This document shows positions 16,539 to 26,931 of a DNA stretch of 64,000 nt, in pieces. The notes under the pieces were generated by a model. It was not told the DNA's origin. It saw only the letters and a program-made list of their open reading frames with translations, and did not search any database. A program made the translations under genes and the position numbers. Each line of letters begins with the position of its first letter. Position 1 is the first letter of the stretch. The stretch is from Kitasatospora sp. GAS204B (GTDB lineage Bacteria; Actinomycetota; Actinomycetes; Streptomycetales; Streptomycetaceae), in assembly GCF_029892155.1 (NCBI RefSeq), contig NZ_JARZAG010000008.1, positions 62,001 through 126,000 on the forward strand, given 5' to 3'.

Positions 16539-18590
16539 ATGTCTTCGTCGCACAAGGGCTCGTTCGTCCACAAAACCAAGCTCACCGCCACGTTCCTGGG
16601 CGTCAGCGTGGTGGCCGGCGCACTCACCGCGGGGCTGGCACTGCCTGCGATAGGCGGGGTCGGACTGGGCGCGAAGAGCGCCGTCGGCGACTTCAACAGT
16701 CTGCCCGACGACTTCACTGCTCCCCCGCTGTCGCAGGCCTCCACGATCTACGACGCGAACGGCGGCGTGATCGCCACCGTCTACGACCGCGACCGCACGG
16801 TGGTGCCGAGCGACCAGATATCCCCGCTGATGAAGTCGGCCCTGGTGGACATCGAGGACAACCGCTTCTACCAGCACGGCGCGATCGACGTGAAGGGCGT
16901 GCTGCGGGCGCTGAACAACAACGCCTCGGGCTCGGGCACCCAGGGGGCCTCGACGCTCACCCAGCAGTACGTGAAGAACGTCTTCGTCGAGGAGGCGGGG
17001 GACGACCCGGCGGCGGTGCAGGCGGCCCAGGCGCAGAACGTGGGTCGCAAGATCAAGGAGATGAAGTACGCGATCAAGGTCGAGCAGACCCTGAGCAAGG
17101 ACCAGATCCTGACCAACTACCTGAACATCACCTTCTTCGGTGAGCAGGCGTACGGGATCGAGGCCGCCTCCCAGCGGTACTTCAGCGTGCACGCCAAGGA
17201 CCTCACGCTGCCGCAGGCCGCGCTGCTGGCCGGCATGGTGCAGTCGCCCACCGGGTACGACCCGATCGTCAACCCGAAGACCGCCAAGGAGCGGCGGGAC
17301 ACCGTGCTGAAGAAGATGGCGCAGTACGGGACGATCACCCAGGCGCAGGCCGACGACGCGATCAACACGCCGATCACGCTGAACGTCAGCAAGCCGCAGC
17401 AGGGGTGCATCACGGCGCAGCAGGGCGAGGGCTTCTTCTGCGACTACGTGAAGAACCAGGTGCTCGCCGACCCGGCCTTCGGCTCGAGTTCGGCGGCCCG
17501 GCAGGCGCTGTGGCAGCGCGGCGGGCTGCAGATCCACACCACGCTCGACCCCAAGGCGCAGGCCGCCCTGCAGTCCTCGGTGACCAGTCACGTCTACGCC
17601 ACCGACAAGGCGGCGACCGCGATGACCGAGGTGCAGCCCGGCACCGGCAAGATCATCGCGATGGGCCAGAGCCGGCCGTACGGCGTCAGCGCCAACCAGA
17701 CCCAGATCAACCTGAACGTCGGCAAGGCGATGGGCGGCGGCCTGGGCTTCCCGACCGGCTCGACCTTCAAGCCGATCGTGGCGGCCGCGGCACTGGAGAA
17801 CGGCATCGTGCCCTCGCAGTCCTACCCCTCGCCGTACAGCATGCCGTGGCCGGCCATGACCGACTGCAACGGCGGCAAGTTCAAGTCCAACCCCAGCAGC
17901 ACCGTGCACAACGACAGCACCTCGCTGGTCGGCCCGTTCACCATGGGGCCGGCCATGGCGCAGTCGGTGAACACCTACTTCGCCTCGCTGGAGGCGGACG
18001 CCGGGCTGTGCAACGTCGCGCAGATGGCCAACAAGATGGGCATCACCCAGCAGGCGGGCGGCGAGAAGCTCCAGGTGGTGCCCTCGATGGCGCTGGGCAG
18101 CAACGACCTGACCCCGCTGGAGATGGCCAGCGTGTACGCCACCTTCGCCGCGCACGGCACCTACTGCGCGCCGACCGCGATCACCAGCGTGACCAACGCC
18201 GACGGCAAGTCGGTGGACGTGCCGCAGAGCCAGTGCAGCCAGGTGATGTCGGCCAACACGGCGGACACCGTGAGCACCATGCTGAAGGGCGTGGTGCAGG
18301 ACGGCACCGGCGCGCCGGCCGGCCTGACCGACCGCGACAACGCGGGCAAGACCGGTACCACCAACAACGGCAACCAGGTCTGGTTCGTCGGCTACACGCC
18401 CGAGCTGTCCGGAGCCACCGTGGTCAGTGACGACAACGGCACGACCTCGCTGGACGGGCAGCGGATCGGCGGGCAGTACGTCGCGCAGGCGTTCGGCGGC
18501 ACGCTGGCCGGGCCGATCTGGAACGGTGCGATGAGCGGGGCCCTGCAGGGGACGCCGCCGAGCTCGCTGCCTTCGGTGCCGCTGCAGTAA
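16539..18590 (+). CDS. Bifunctional penicillin-binding protein (class A, PBP1-type)
   Basis: A 683-residue class A PBP. One N-terminal membrane segment (about residues 15-38) is followed by a GT51 glycosyltransferase domain (DIEDNRFYQHGAIDVKGVLRA, QGASTLTQQYVKN) and a transpeptidase domain with SxxK (STFK in GSTFKPI), SxN (SVNTY) and KTGTT. It polymerises lipid II and cross-links peptidoglycan outside the membrane. I start at the ATG at 16539, where the short basic cytosolic tail (SSSHKGSFVHKTK) begins. The open frame reaches back to 16443 but that stretch is not PBP-like, and no strong ribosome site is seen. A terminator follows the stop. Confidence 0.94.
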   Translation: MSSSHKGSFVHKTKLTATFLGVSVVAGALTAGLALPAIGGVGLGAKSAVGDFNSLPDDFTAPPLSQASTIYDANGGVIATVYDRDRTVVPSDQISPLMKSALVDIEDNRFYQHGAIDVKGVLRALNNNASGSGTQGASTLTQQYVKNVFVEEAGDDPAAVQAAQAQNVGRKIKEMKYAIKVEQTLSKDQILTNYLNITFFGEQAYGIEAASQRYFSVHAKDLTLPQAALLAGMVQSPTGYDPIVNPKTAKERRDTVLKKMAQYGTITQAQADDAINTPITLNVSKPQQGCITAQQGEGFFCDYVKNQVLADPAFGSSSAARQALWQRGGLQIHTTLDPKAQAALQSSVTSHVYATDKAATAMTEVQPGTGKIIAMGQSRPYGVSANQTQINLNVGKAMGGGLGFPTGSTFKPIVAAAALENGIVPSQSYPSPYSMPWPAMTDCNGGKFKSNPSSTVHNDSTSLVGPFTMGPAMAQSVNTYFASLEADAGLCNVAQMANKMGITQQAGGEKLQVVPSMALGSNDLTPLEMASVYATFAAHGTYCAPTAITSVTNADGKSVDVPQSQCSQVMSANTADTVSTMLKGVVQDGTGAPAGLTDRDNAGKTGTTNNGNQVWFVGYTPELSGATVVSDDNGTTSLDGQRIGGQYVAQAFGGTLAGPIWNGAMSGALQGTPPSSLPSVPLQ

Positions 18591-18609
18591 GCGCTTTCCG
18601 GGCATCGCG

Positions 18610-18654
18610 GCCGCTCCGGGCACCGACCTCGCGTCGGGGTCCGGGGCGGCTTTT
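18610..18654 (+). terminator. Intrinsic terminator after the PBP gene
   Basis: An 18-bp stem (18610-18627 with 18633-18650, one mismatch and two wobble pairs) has a 5-base loop and is followed by TTTT. A GGAAAGCGCTTTCC-like palindrome lies at 18586-18599 across the stop codon. Confidence 0.85.
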
Positions 18655-18820
18655 GCGTGGGGCGGGTGGAGGGGGGCGGGCGTCGGGGTACGGGCCGCCG
18701 GGGCGTCGGGGTGCCGAGGTCGGGGTGTCGGTTGACAGGGCGTCAGGTCTGGGCCACGATCAGTGGCGGTAAGTGGAAATGGATTTCATTTCTTACTGTG
18801 CTGATGATCGGAGCCTCCGC

Positions 18821-19213
18821 ATGTCCCTCACCGTTTCCCCCGAGCTGCTCGCCCAGGCCGAGGCTGGGGAGGTGGCCGAAGCCGACTTCGTCGCCACCGT
18901 CCGCGACTCGCTGCCCTTCGCGTACCAGATGGTCGAGCGACTCACCGGCGAACTGGCCTCCGGCGGGGCGCCGTTCGCGGACAACCACGAGGAGCCGCCG
19001 TCGGACGCCGAGCGTGGGCAGCTGCTGCGCGCGATGGCGAGCGACTCGATCCGAGGCAGCCTGGAGCGGCACTTCGGGGTGCGGCTGGCGTTCATGAACT
19101 GCCACCGGGTGGCGGTCTTCCCGGTCGGGGCGGAGCAGGGGGCGGCGTACCAGTCGTTCGTGTCGATGCGCGCGCAGCTGCTCAACCAGACGCCCGAGCT
19201 GCGCAGTTGCTGA
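18821..19213 (+). CDS. Small conserved streptomycete protein (SCO5389-like)
   Basis: A 130-residue soluble protein starting MSLTVSPELLAQAEAGEV, with conserved-looking FVATVRDSLPFAYQMVERL, LRAMASDSIRGSLERHFGVR and MNCHRVAVF and ending LLNQTPELRSC. I recall a family of this kind in streptomycetes labelled after SCO5389; no biochemical role is known to me. GGAG sits 8 bases before this ATG; an upstream in-frame ATG at 18773 would add 16 residues. It stands alone between two strong terminators, so it is probably monocistronic. Confidence 0.75.
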   Translation: MSLTVSPELLAQAEAGEVAEADFVATVRDSLPFAYQMVERLTGELASGGAPFADNHEEPPSDAERGQLLRAMASDSIRGSLERHFGVRLAFMNCHRVAVFPVGAEQGAAYQSFVSMRAQLLNQTPELRSC

Positions 19214-19235
19214 ACCGGCGAGCGGCCGCATGACC

Positions 19236-19278
19236 GGGGCCCGGCCCGAGCGAAGGTGACTCGCTCGGGCCGGGCCCC
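19236..19278. terminator. Perfect 18-bp terminator hairpin between convergent genes
   Basis: GGGGCCCGGCCCGAGCGA at 19236-19253 is exactly complementary to 19261-19278, with a 7-base loop. It can serve both the rightward small gene and the leftward acidic protein gene. Confidence 0.88.
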
Positions 19279-19296
19279 ACTGTGTCGCGTGCCTGC

Positions 19297-21123
19297 TTAT
19301 GCCGCGCGGGCGGCGGTGACGGCAGTAGCCAAGGCCTCCTTGATCCGGGGGCCGAGGCGGGCGAAGCCCAGCTCCTTCATGGCGGCGCGGAGCAGCTCGT
19401 CGTCGGTGCGCTCGACGTAGTCGCTGTCGATCCAGCGGACCAGCGCCAGGAGTTCGTCGGCGGAGTAGGCGGTGATCGGGCGGCCGGGGGTGAGCTCGGG
19501 CCGCTTCGGGCGCCGCGAGCGCTTGGCGGCGGGGTCGACCTCCTCGGCGGCGGGCTCCTCGGCAGCGGGCTCCTCAACGGCCGGCTCGACGGCGGCGGGC
19601 TCCTCCGTGGCGAGGGGCTCGTCGGCAGGGGCGGGGAGCTCCTCCACCGGGGCAGGGGCCTCGACGGCGGGCTCGGCCTCAAGCTCGGGCTCGGGCAGCG
19701 TCACAGCCTCAGGCTCGGACTCGACGACCAGCTCGGGCTCGGGCTCCGGCGCGACCTCTCGCTCGACGGCCGGCTCGGCGACAACGTCGGCCGCCGACTC
19801 GACATCTGCCTCGGTCTCGGCCTCAACCAGCGGCTCGGGCTCGACAATGGCCTCGACCGGCTGAGAGGCCTCAACCTCGGGCTCCACCTCGGAGTCAGCG
19901 TCAGCGTCCGGCTCGACCACGGCTTCGGGCTCGACCTCGGGCTCGACCACGACCTCAGCCTCGGGCTCAGCGGTCACCGACTCGATCTCGGGCTCCGCCA
20001 CGGACTGCGCGGGCAGTACCGCCTCGACGACCTCGACCTCGGCCACCTCGGCCACCGGCTCTGCCACGGACTGCGCCGGCAACTCGATCTCCGGCTCGGA
20101 CTCGACCTCGGGCTCGGCGACGTCCGCGACCAGCGCCGCAGCCTCCACCGTCCCCTCGTCCTCGCCCTCGTCCTCGGCCGTAGCCTCGGCCACGTCCTCG
20201 CCCTCCGAACGGAGGTACGCCGCCAGGGCCGCCGCGCGGTCCGCGCGGTCCTCCGTCAGCTCGGCGAGCAGTTCGGTCAGGCCACCGTCCTCCAGCGCGG
20301 TGCGCAGGGTGCGCAGCTCCGGGAGGCGGAAGAGGGTGCCCTCGTCGGCGGCCAGGGCGTCCACCAGGTCGCCCAGCTCGGCGAACGAAAGCTCGGTCAG
20401 CTCACGGTCCGCCAGCAGCCGTCCGAGGCCGCGCAGGGCGCCGACCAGGGTGTCGGCGGCCAGCCCGGTGCTCTCCAGCAGCTCGGCGTCGACCGGGCGG
20501 GCGGTGGTGCCCGGCGCAGCGGAAAGCGCTTGCCACTCGCTGTGCTCGGCGGCGGCCGCGACCAGCGCCAGGTGCAGCGCGTCGCGACGCGGGCGGTCCG
20601 CGACGGCCAGGCGCTTGGCCTCGGCGCGCAGCTTGCGGCGTCGGCCCCAGGAGATCCGCAGGCCCCGCTCCTTGCGCCAGCTGCCGTTGGCGGTGGCCGC
20701 CGCGAGCGCGTCCAGGTCCGCCTCGTAGGCGCCGGAGCGCAGCGTCGTGGCGGTCTCCCGGACCCGGCGGAGCAGCGCCAGCAGGGTCAGGACCTCGGCG
20801 AGCGTGGCCGGCGCGCGCAGCGCGGCCTCGCCGGCCAGCAGCGCGGCGGCCTCGCGCAGCACGCTCAGGTCGCAACCGCGCACCTCGGCGAGGACGGTGG
20901 ACGCGGCCCGGGCCTCTTCGGGCCCGGTCACGGTGTCGGCGGCGGCGTACCAGGCATGGGTGTCGGCGGCCAGCGTGAAACCGCCCAGGTCGGCGTAACG
21001 GAGCAGGCCGTCACGGAGGTCCGGCGCGAGGTCCGAGGTGCGCTCCGGTGTCCGGTCGTCGGCAGGACCGGCCGAGCGGTCCTGCGGCGGTACATCGGCG
21101 TTCTGCACGGGAAGTACTGTCAT
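19297..21123 (-). CDS. Acidic Glu/Pro-rich protein with SF1-helicase accessory segments, no helicase core
   Basis: A 608-residue protein. Residues 30-320 are helical and resemble the accessory insert of large actinobacterial DNA2/NAM7-like helicases (LRISWGRRRKLRAEAKRLAV, LFRLPELRTLRTALEDGGLT). Residues 325-540 are a low-complexity repeat of Glu, Pro, Val and Ala (EPEVE-type). The last 70 residues (RPITAYSADELLALVRWIDS, TDDELLRAAMKELGF) resemble the C-terminal domain of the same helicases. No Walker A, Walker B or nuclease motif is present, so it is not itself a helicase. It could be a chromatin or repair scaffold. The ATG at 21123 begins the plausible protein; 60 upstream codons are Arg/Ser-rich and not credible. 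Confidence 0.72.
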   Translation of the reverse strand: MTVLPVQNADVPPQDRSAGPADDRTPERTSDLAPDLRDGLLRYADLGGFTLAADTHAWYAAADTVTGPEEARAASTVLAEVRGCDLSVLREAAALLAGEAALRAPATLAEVLTLLALLRRVRETATTLRSGAYEADLDALAAATANGSWRKERGLRISWGRRRKLRAEAKRLAVADRPRRDALHLALVAAAAEHSEWQALSAAPGTTARPVDAELLESTGLAADTLVGALRGLGRLLADRELTELSFAELGDLVDALAADEGTLFRLPELRTLRTALEDGGLTELLAELTEDRADRAAALAAYLRSEGEDVAEATAEDEGEDEGTVEAAALVADVAEPEVESEPEIELPAQSVAEPVAEVAEVEVVEAVLPAQSVAEPEIESVTAEPEAEVVVEPEVEPEAVVEPDADADSEVEPEVEASQPVEAIVEPEPLVEAETEADVESAADVVAEPAVEREVAPEPEPELVVESEPEAVTLPEPELEAEPAVEAPAPVEELPAPADEPLATEEPAAVEPAVEEPAAEEPAAEEVDPAAKRSRRPKRPELTPGRPITAYSADELLALVRWIDSDYVERTDDELLRAAMKELGFARLGPRIKEALATAVTAARAA

Positions 21124-21345
21124 TGAGAACCGTCCGGTTCGAGTGCGGGGCAGGCTGTCGGGGAAGGTTGAGGGGGAAGAGCTGCGGCGGGTGGAACGTA
21201 CGAACGGCGGCCGGGGCGGGTGGAACAGCTCCCGCGCACCGACGTCCGTGCTGGTAGGCCAGGATACGGGTGGCCGTTCGAGGCTTGCACGCACCCGGCC
21301 CACCGAGCGCGCCTGTGGCGCGCCCCGCCCCCCCGGTGTGATCAG

Positions 21346-21360
21346 CTGACACTCCGTCAG
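21346..21360. repeat. CTGAC-N5-GTCAG palindrome at the 3' end of the LysR gene
   Basis: CTGACACTCCGTCAG overlaps the stop codon of the leftward LysR gene. The same arms recur at 34531, 42059 and 61477. Confidence 0.6.
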
Positions 21361-22292
21361 ATGTGGTCCGACCTGGGTGTCAGCAGCCGGGTGCCCGGCG
21401 GCAGCGCGCCCGCCGTTCCGGCCTGGGCGAGGTGGTCGAGGAGCACCTGGTGCAGCGCGGCGGCGGCGCGGCTGAGCGGCAGTTCGGCGCCGCGGGCGAG
21501 GGCGATCACCCGGCCGATCCCCGGGGCCGCGAACGGGGTGACGGCCAGTCCGCTGCGGGCGGCCACCATGCCCGGCAGCACCGCGGGCCCCAGGCCTGCC
21601 CGGACGAAACCGAGCACGGCGTCCATCTCGCCGCCCTCCACCGAGAATTCGGGCTCGAACCCGGCCGCCCGGCAGGCCGCCAGGGTGGCTTCGCGCAGGT
21701 CATAGCCCTCACGGAACATCACCAGGGGCTGCCCGCGCAGGTCCTCGATCCGGGCCTGGCGACGCCTGGGGGCGGTCGCCGAGACGAGCACCAGGTCCTC
21801 GTAGAGCAGTTCGGTGACCGCGAGGCCGGGCGCCGGTCCGGCCTGCGGTGTGATGATCAGCGCGAGGTCGAGTTCACCGGCCGCCAAGGTACGGACCAGG
21901 TCGCGCGAGCCGTCCTCGCGGACCATCAGTTCGACCTCCGGGTACCGGACCCGGTACGCCCGCAGCACGTCGGGGACCAGGCTGGTGCAGAGGCTCGGCG
22001 GGGCACCGAGCCGGACCCGGCCGCGGCGCAGCTGCACCGTCTCTTGCACCGCGAGCCGGGCGCTCTCGGCGTCCGCCAGGATCCGGCGGGCCAGCGGCAA
22101 CAGCGCGGCGCCCGCGTCGGTGAGGGCGATCCGGCCGCGGGCACGGTGGAACAGTTCGGCTCCCAACTCCCGCTCCAGCGAGCGGATCTGCTGGGAGAGC
22201 GAGGGCTGCGCGACATGCGTCTGCTCGGCGGCGCGGGTGAAGTTCCGCAGTTCGGCGACGGCGACGAAGTAGCGGAGCTGCTGGAGCTGCAT
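21357..22292 (-). CDS. LysR-family transcriptional regulator
   Basis: A 311-residue LysR protein. The N-terminal helix-turn-helix (LRYFVAVAELRNFTRAAEQT, VAQPSLSQQIRSLERELG) is canonical, followed by a co-inducer-binding domain. It is divergent from the sdhCAB operon with 84 bp between starts, the usual arrangement for a regulator and its target. The b558-type SDH operons of streptomycetes often have such a partner. I start at MQLQQLRYF; an in-frame ATG four codons upstream is equally possible and neither has a clear ribosome site. The inducer is unknown. Confidence 0.92.
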   Translation of the reverse strand: MQLQQLRYFVAVAELRNFTRAAEQTHVAQPSLSQQIRSLERELGAELFHRARGRIALTDAGAALLPLARRILADAESARLAVQETVQLRRGRVRLGAPPSLCTSLVPDVLRAYRVRYPEVELMVREDGSRDLVRTLAAGELDLALIITPQAGPAPGLAVTELLYEDLVLVSATAPRRRQARIEDLRGQPLVMFREGYDLREATLAACRAAGFEPEFSVEGGEMDAVLGFVRAGLGPAVLPGMVAARSGLAVTPFAAPGIGRVIALARGAELPLSRAAAALHQVLLDHLAQAGTAGALPPGTRLLTPRSDHI

Positions 22293-22376
22293 ACCGGCCA
22301 GCATAGGCGTTCACTATCGTCACGAGCCGGAAGCTGTCTTGGACGGATCACCGGTCGGCTCCCTACCGTGCTGAAC

Positions 22377-23110
22377 ATGGCAGTGACAACGGGAGCACGG
22401 CCGCGCCGTGAAGCAGCGCGGGCCCGGTCCACCCTGGCGATCCTGTGGGGTTCGACCGTCGGCAAGAAGGCCGCGATGGCGGTCAGCGGTCTGGTGATGC
22501 TGGGCTATCTGGTCCTTCACATGATCGGCAATCTGAAGATCTTCTTCGGCGCGAGCGAGCTCAACGGTTACGCGGCCTGGCTGCGCACCATCGGCCAGCC
22601 CTTCCTCGGCCACGCGTGGTTCCTCTGGATCGCCCGGGTCGCGCTGGTGGCCGCCGTCGTGGTGCACGGCGTGGCCGCCTACCAGCTGAGCCGCCGCGAC
22701 CTGGCCGCCCGGCCGACCGGCTATCAGCACAGCGGGGCCCGGCGCACCCGGGCCCGGCAGAGCTACGCGACCCGGACCATGCGCTGGGGCGGGGTGATCC
22801 TGGCGCTCTTCATCGTCTGGCACATCCTCGACCTGACCACGCTGACCGTGAACCCGGTGGCCGACCCGGGGCACCCCTACCAGAACATCGTGGGCGCCTT
22901 CCGCACCTGGTACGACGGCGGGATCTACTGCGTGGCGATGCTCGCGCTCGGGCTGCACGTGCGGCACGGGTTCTGGAGCGCCGCGCAGACGCTGGGGGCC
23001 AACAGCCCGGGCCGGGACCGGGCGCTGAAGCTCACCGCGAACCTGCTGGCACTGGTGCTGACGGCCGGCTTCCTCTCCGTTCCGATCGCCGTGATGACGG
23101 GAATCGTGCG

Positions 23111-23114
<4 letters not shown>
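22377..23114 (+). CDS. sdhC: Succinate dehydrogenase/fumarate reductase cytochrome b558 subunit
   Basis: A 245-residue membrane protein with five hydrophobic segments, the single-subunit anchor of b558-type (type B) [23 protein letters not shown] carries a candidate heme-ligand His, and further histidines occur in [10 protein letters not shown] and [12 protein letters not shown]. It anchors SdhAB and passes electrons to menaquinone through heme b. The frame is open upstream into the LysR region, but homology starts here ([19 protein letters not shown]). The stop overlaps sdhA by 4 bp (ATGA). Confidence 0.93.
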
Positions 23115-25122
<2,008 letters not shown>

Positions 25123-25126
<4 letters not shown>

Positions 25127-25857
25127 ACCTCACCCTGCGGATCTGGCGGCAGAGCGGCCCTGACGCGCCAGGCGAACTGACGACCTATCAGGTCAGCGGC
25201 ATCAGCCCGGAGATGTCCTTCCTGGAGATGCTGGACACGCTCAACGAGGAACTGATCCTGCGCGGCGAGGTCCCGGTGGCCTTCGACCACGACTGCCGAG
25301 AGGGCATCTGCGGCGCCTGCGGCATGGTGATCAACGGCCAGGCACACGGCCCCGAGCGGACCACCACCTGCCAGTTGCACATGCGGCACTTCCAGGACGG
25401 CGAGGTGATCGACGTCGAGCCGTGGCGCTCGGCGGCCTTCCCGGTCGTCAAGGACCTGGTGGTGGACCGCTCGGCGTTCGACCGGATCATCGGCTCGGGC
25501 GGCTACATCACCGCGCCCACCGGCAGCGCTCCCGATGCGCACGCCACCCCGGTCCCCAAGGAGGCCGCCGACCTGGCCTTCGAGCACGCCGAGTGCATCG
25601 GCTGCGGCGCCTGCGTGGCGGCCTGCCCGAACGGCTCGGCGATGCTCTTCACCGCCGCCAAGGTGGTGCATCTCAACGTGCTGCCGCAAGGCGCCCCGGA
25701 GCGGCGCGGCCGGGTGCGGGCGATGGTGGGCGCGATGGACGCCGAGGGCTTCGGCGGCTGCACCAACACCGGCGAGTGCGCCAGCGCCTGCCCCAAGGGG
25801 ATCGGGCTGAACGCGATCGGCACGCTGAACCGGGAGTTCCTGCGGGGCGGGCGGTGA
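25123..25857 (+). CDS. sdhB: Succinate dehydrogenase/fumarate reductase iron-sulfur subunit
   Basis: A 244-residue subunit with an N-terminal plant-type [2Fe-2S] domain ([11 protein letters not shown] and a later Cys in TTTCQLHM) and a C-terminal ferredoxin-like domain ([28 protein letters not shown]) for the other two clusters. It carries electrons from the SdhA flavin to the SdhC heme. The ATG overlaps the sdhA stop by 4 bp. A short hairpin follows the stop, ending the operon. Confidence 0.95.
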
Positions 25858-25861
25858 CGGG

Positions 25862-25882
25862 CGGGCGGTGACGGACCGCCCG
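25862..25882 (+). terminator. Short hairpin after sdhB
   Basis: CGGGCGGT (25862-25869) pairs with ACCGCCCG (25875-25882), loop GACGG, starting 4 bp after the sdhB stop. No T tract. The rest of 25883-26112 holds no gene and probably carries the ABC operon promoter. Confidence 0.55.
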
Positions 25883-26112
25883 TGAGCTGCGGACAGTGCA
25901 GTACCGACGGTCGGGCGGGCCGATCGGTTGCGGCCGGGGCGGCATTTCAGGGGCGGGTCATCCCTGAGGAGGAGAACCCTCCCCGCCGCCCCTCCGGCCG
26001 GAGATCGGACAACCGTTCGCCGGAGCGACGGATGGCGCACTTGTGGCCACCAGGATGGAGCGGAGCCGACCGAGCCCCGGCCGCCCCGCACCGTCCCCCG
26101 GAGAGCACCGCC

Positions 26113-26874
26113 ATGACCCTCACCCTCGCCCCCGCCAGAGCCGCCGCCGAAGCCAGAGAGCTGAGCAAGGTCTACGGCTCCGGCGAGACCAGGGTGGTGG
26201 CGCTGGACCGGGTCAGCGTGACCTTCCGGCCCGGCGAGTTCACGGCGATCATGGGTCCCTCCGGCTCGGGCAAGTCGACCCTGATGCACTGCATGGCAGG
26301 CCTGGACTACGCCAGCTCCGGTTCGGCCCGGCTCGGCGACACCGAGCTGGTGGGCCTCTCCGACCGGCAGCTGACCCGCTTGCGGCGTGACCGGCTCGGC
26401 TTCGTCTTCCAGGCGTTCAACCTGCTGCCGATGCTCACCGCGCTGGAGAACATCACCCTGCCGATGGACATCGCCGGGCGCCGGATCGACCAGGCCTGGC
26501 TGGAGCGGGTGGTGGCGACGGTGGGCCTGTCCGACCGGCTCTCGCACCGCCCGGCCCAGCTCTCCGGCGGCCAGCAGCAGCGGGTGGCCTGCGCCCGCGC
26601 ACTGGCCGGACGGCCGGCGATCGTCTTCGCCGACGAACCGACCGGCAACCTCGACTCCCGGGCCGGCGCGGAGATCCTCGGGTTCCTGCAGAACTCGGTG
26701 CGCGAACTCGGCCAGACCGTGGTGATGGTGACCCACGACCCGGTGGCGGCGAGCTACGCGGACCGGGTGATCTTCCTGGCCGACGGCCGGATCGTGGACG
26801 AGCTGTCGCTACCGACCCCCGGCACCGTGCTGGACCGGATGCGCCGCTTCGACGGCGCCACCCGCAGCCGCTGA
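26113..26874 (+). CDS. ABC transporter ATP-binding protein (MacB/LolD-like)
   Basis: A 253-residue ATPase with Walker A GPSGSGKST, Q-loop FVFQAFNLLPMLTALENI, signature LSGGQQQRVACARAL and Walker B IVFADEPTGNLD. The FQxFNLLP and DEPTGNLD sequences are those of the MacB/LolD/FtsE subfamily that works with FtsX-like permeases. Its partner is the 850-residue permease 57 bp downstream. I start at ATG 26113, which opens the coding-like sequence; an open frame extends to 25882 without support. Substrates of such pairs range from lipoproteins to peptides and drugs. Confidence 0.93.
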   Translation: MTLTLAPARAAAEARELSKVYGSGETRVVALDRVSVTFRPGEFTAIMGPSGSGKSTLMHCMAGLDYASSGSARLGDTELVGLSDRQLTRLRRDRLGFVFQAFNLLPMLTALENITLPMDIAGRRIDQAWLERVVATVGLSDRLSHRPAQLSGGQQQRVACARALAGRPAIVFADEPTGNLDSRAGAEILGFLQNSVRELGQTVVMVTHDPVAASYADRVIFLADGRIVDELSLPTPGTVLDRMRRFDGATRSR

Positions 26875-26931
26875 CCGCTGGGGCCTGTCCGGTCTGTCCC
26901 GCAGGAAGCCGAGAACACCGAGGGAAGCTCC

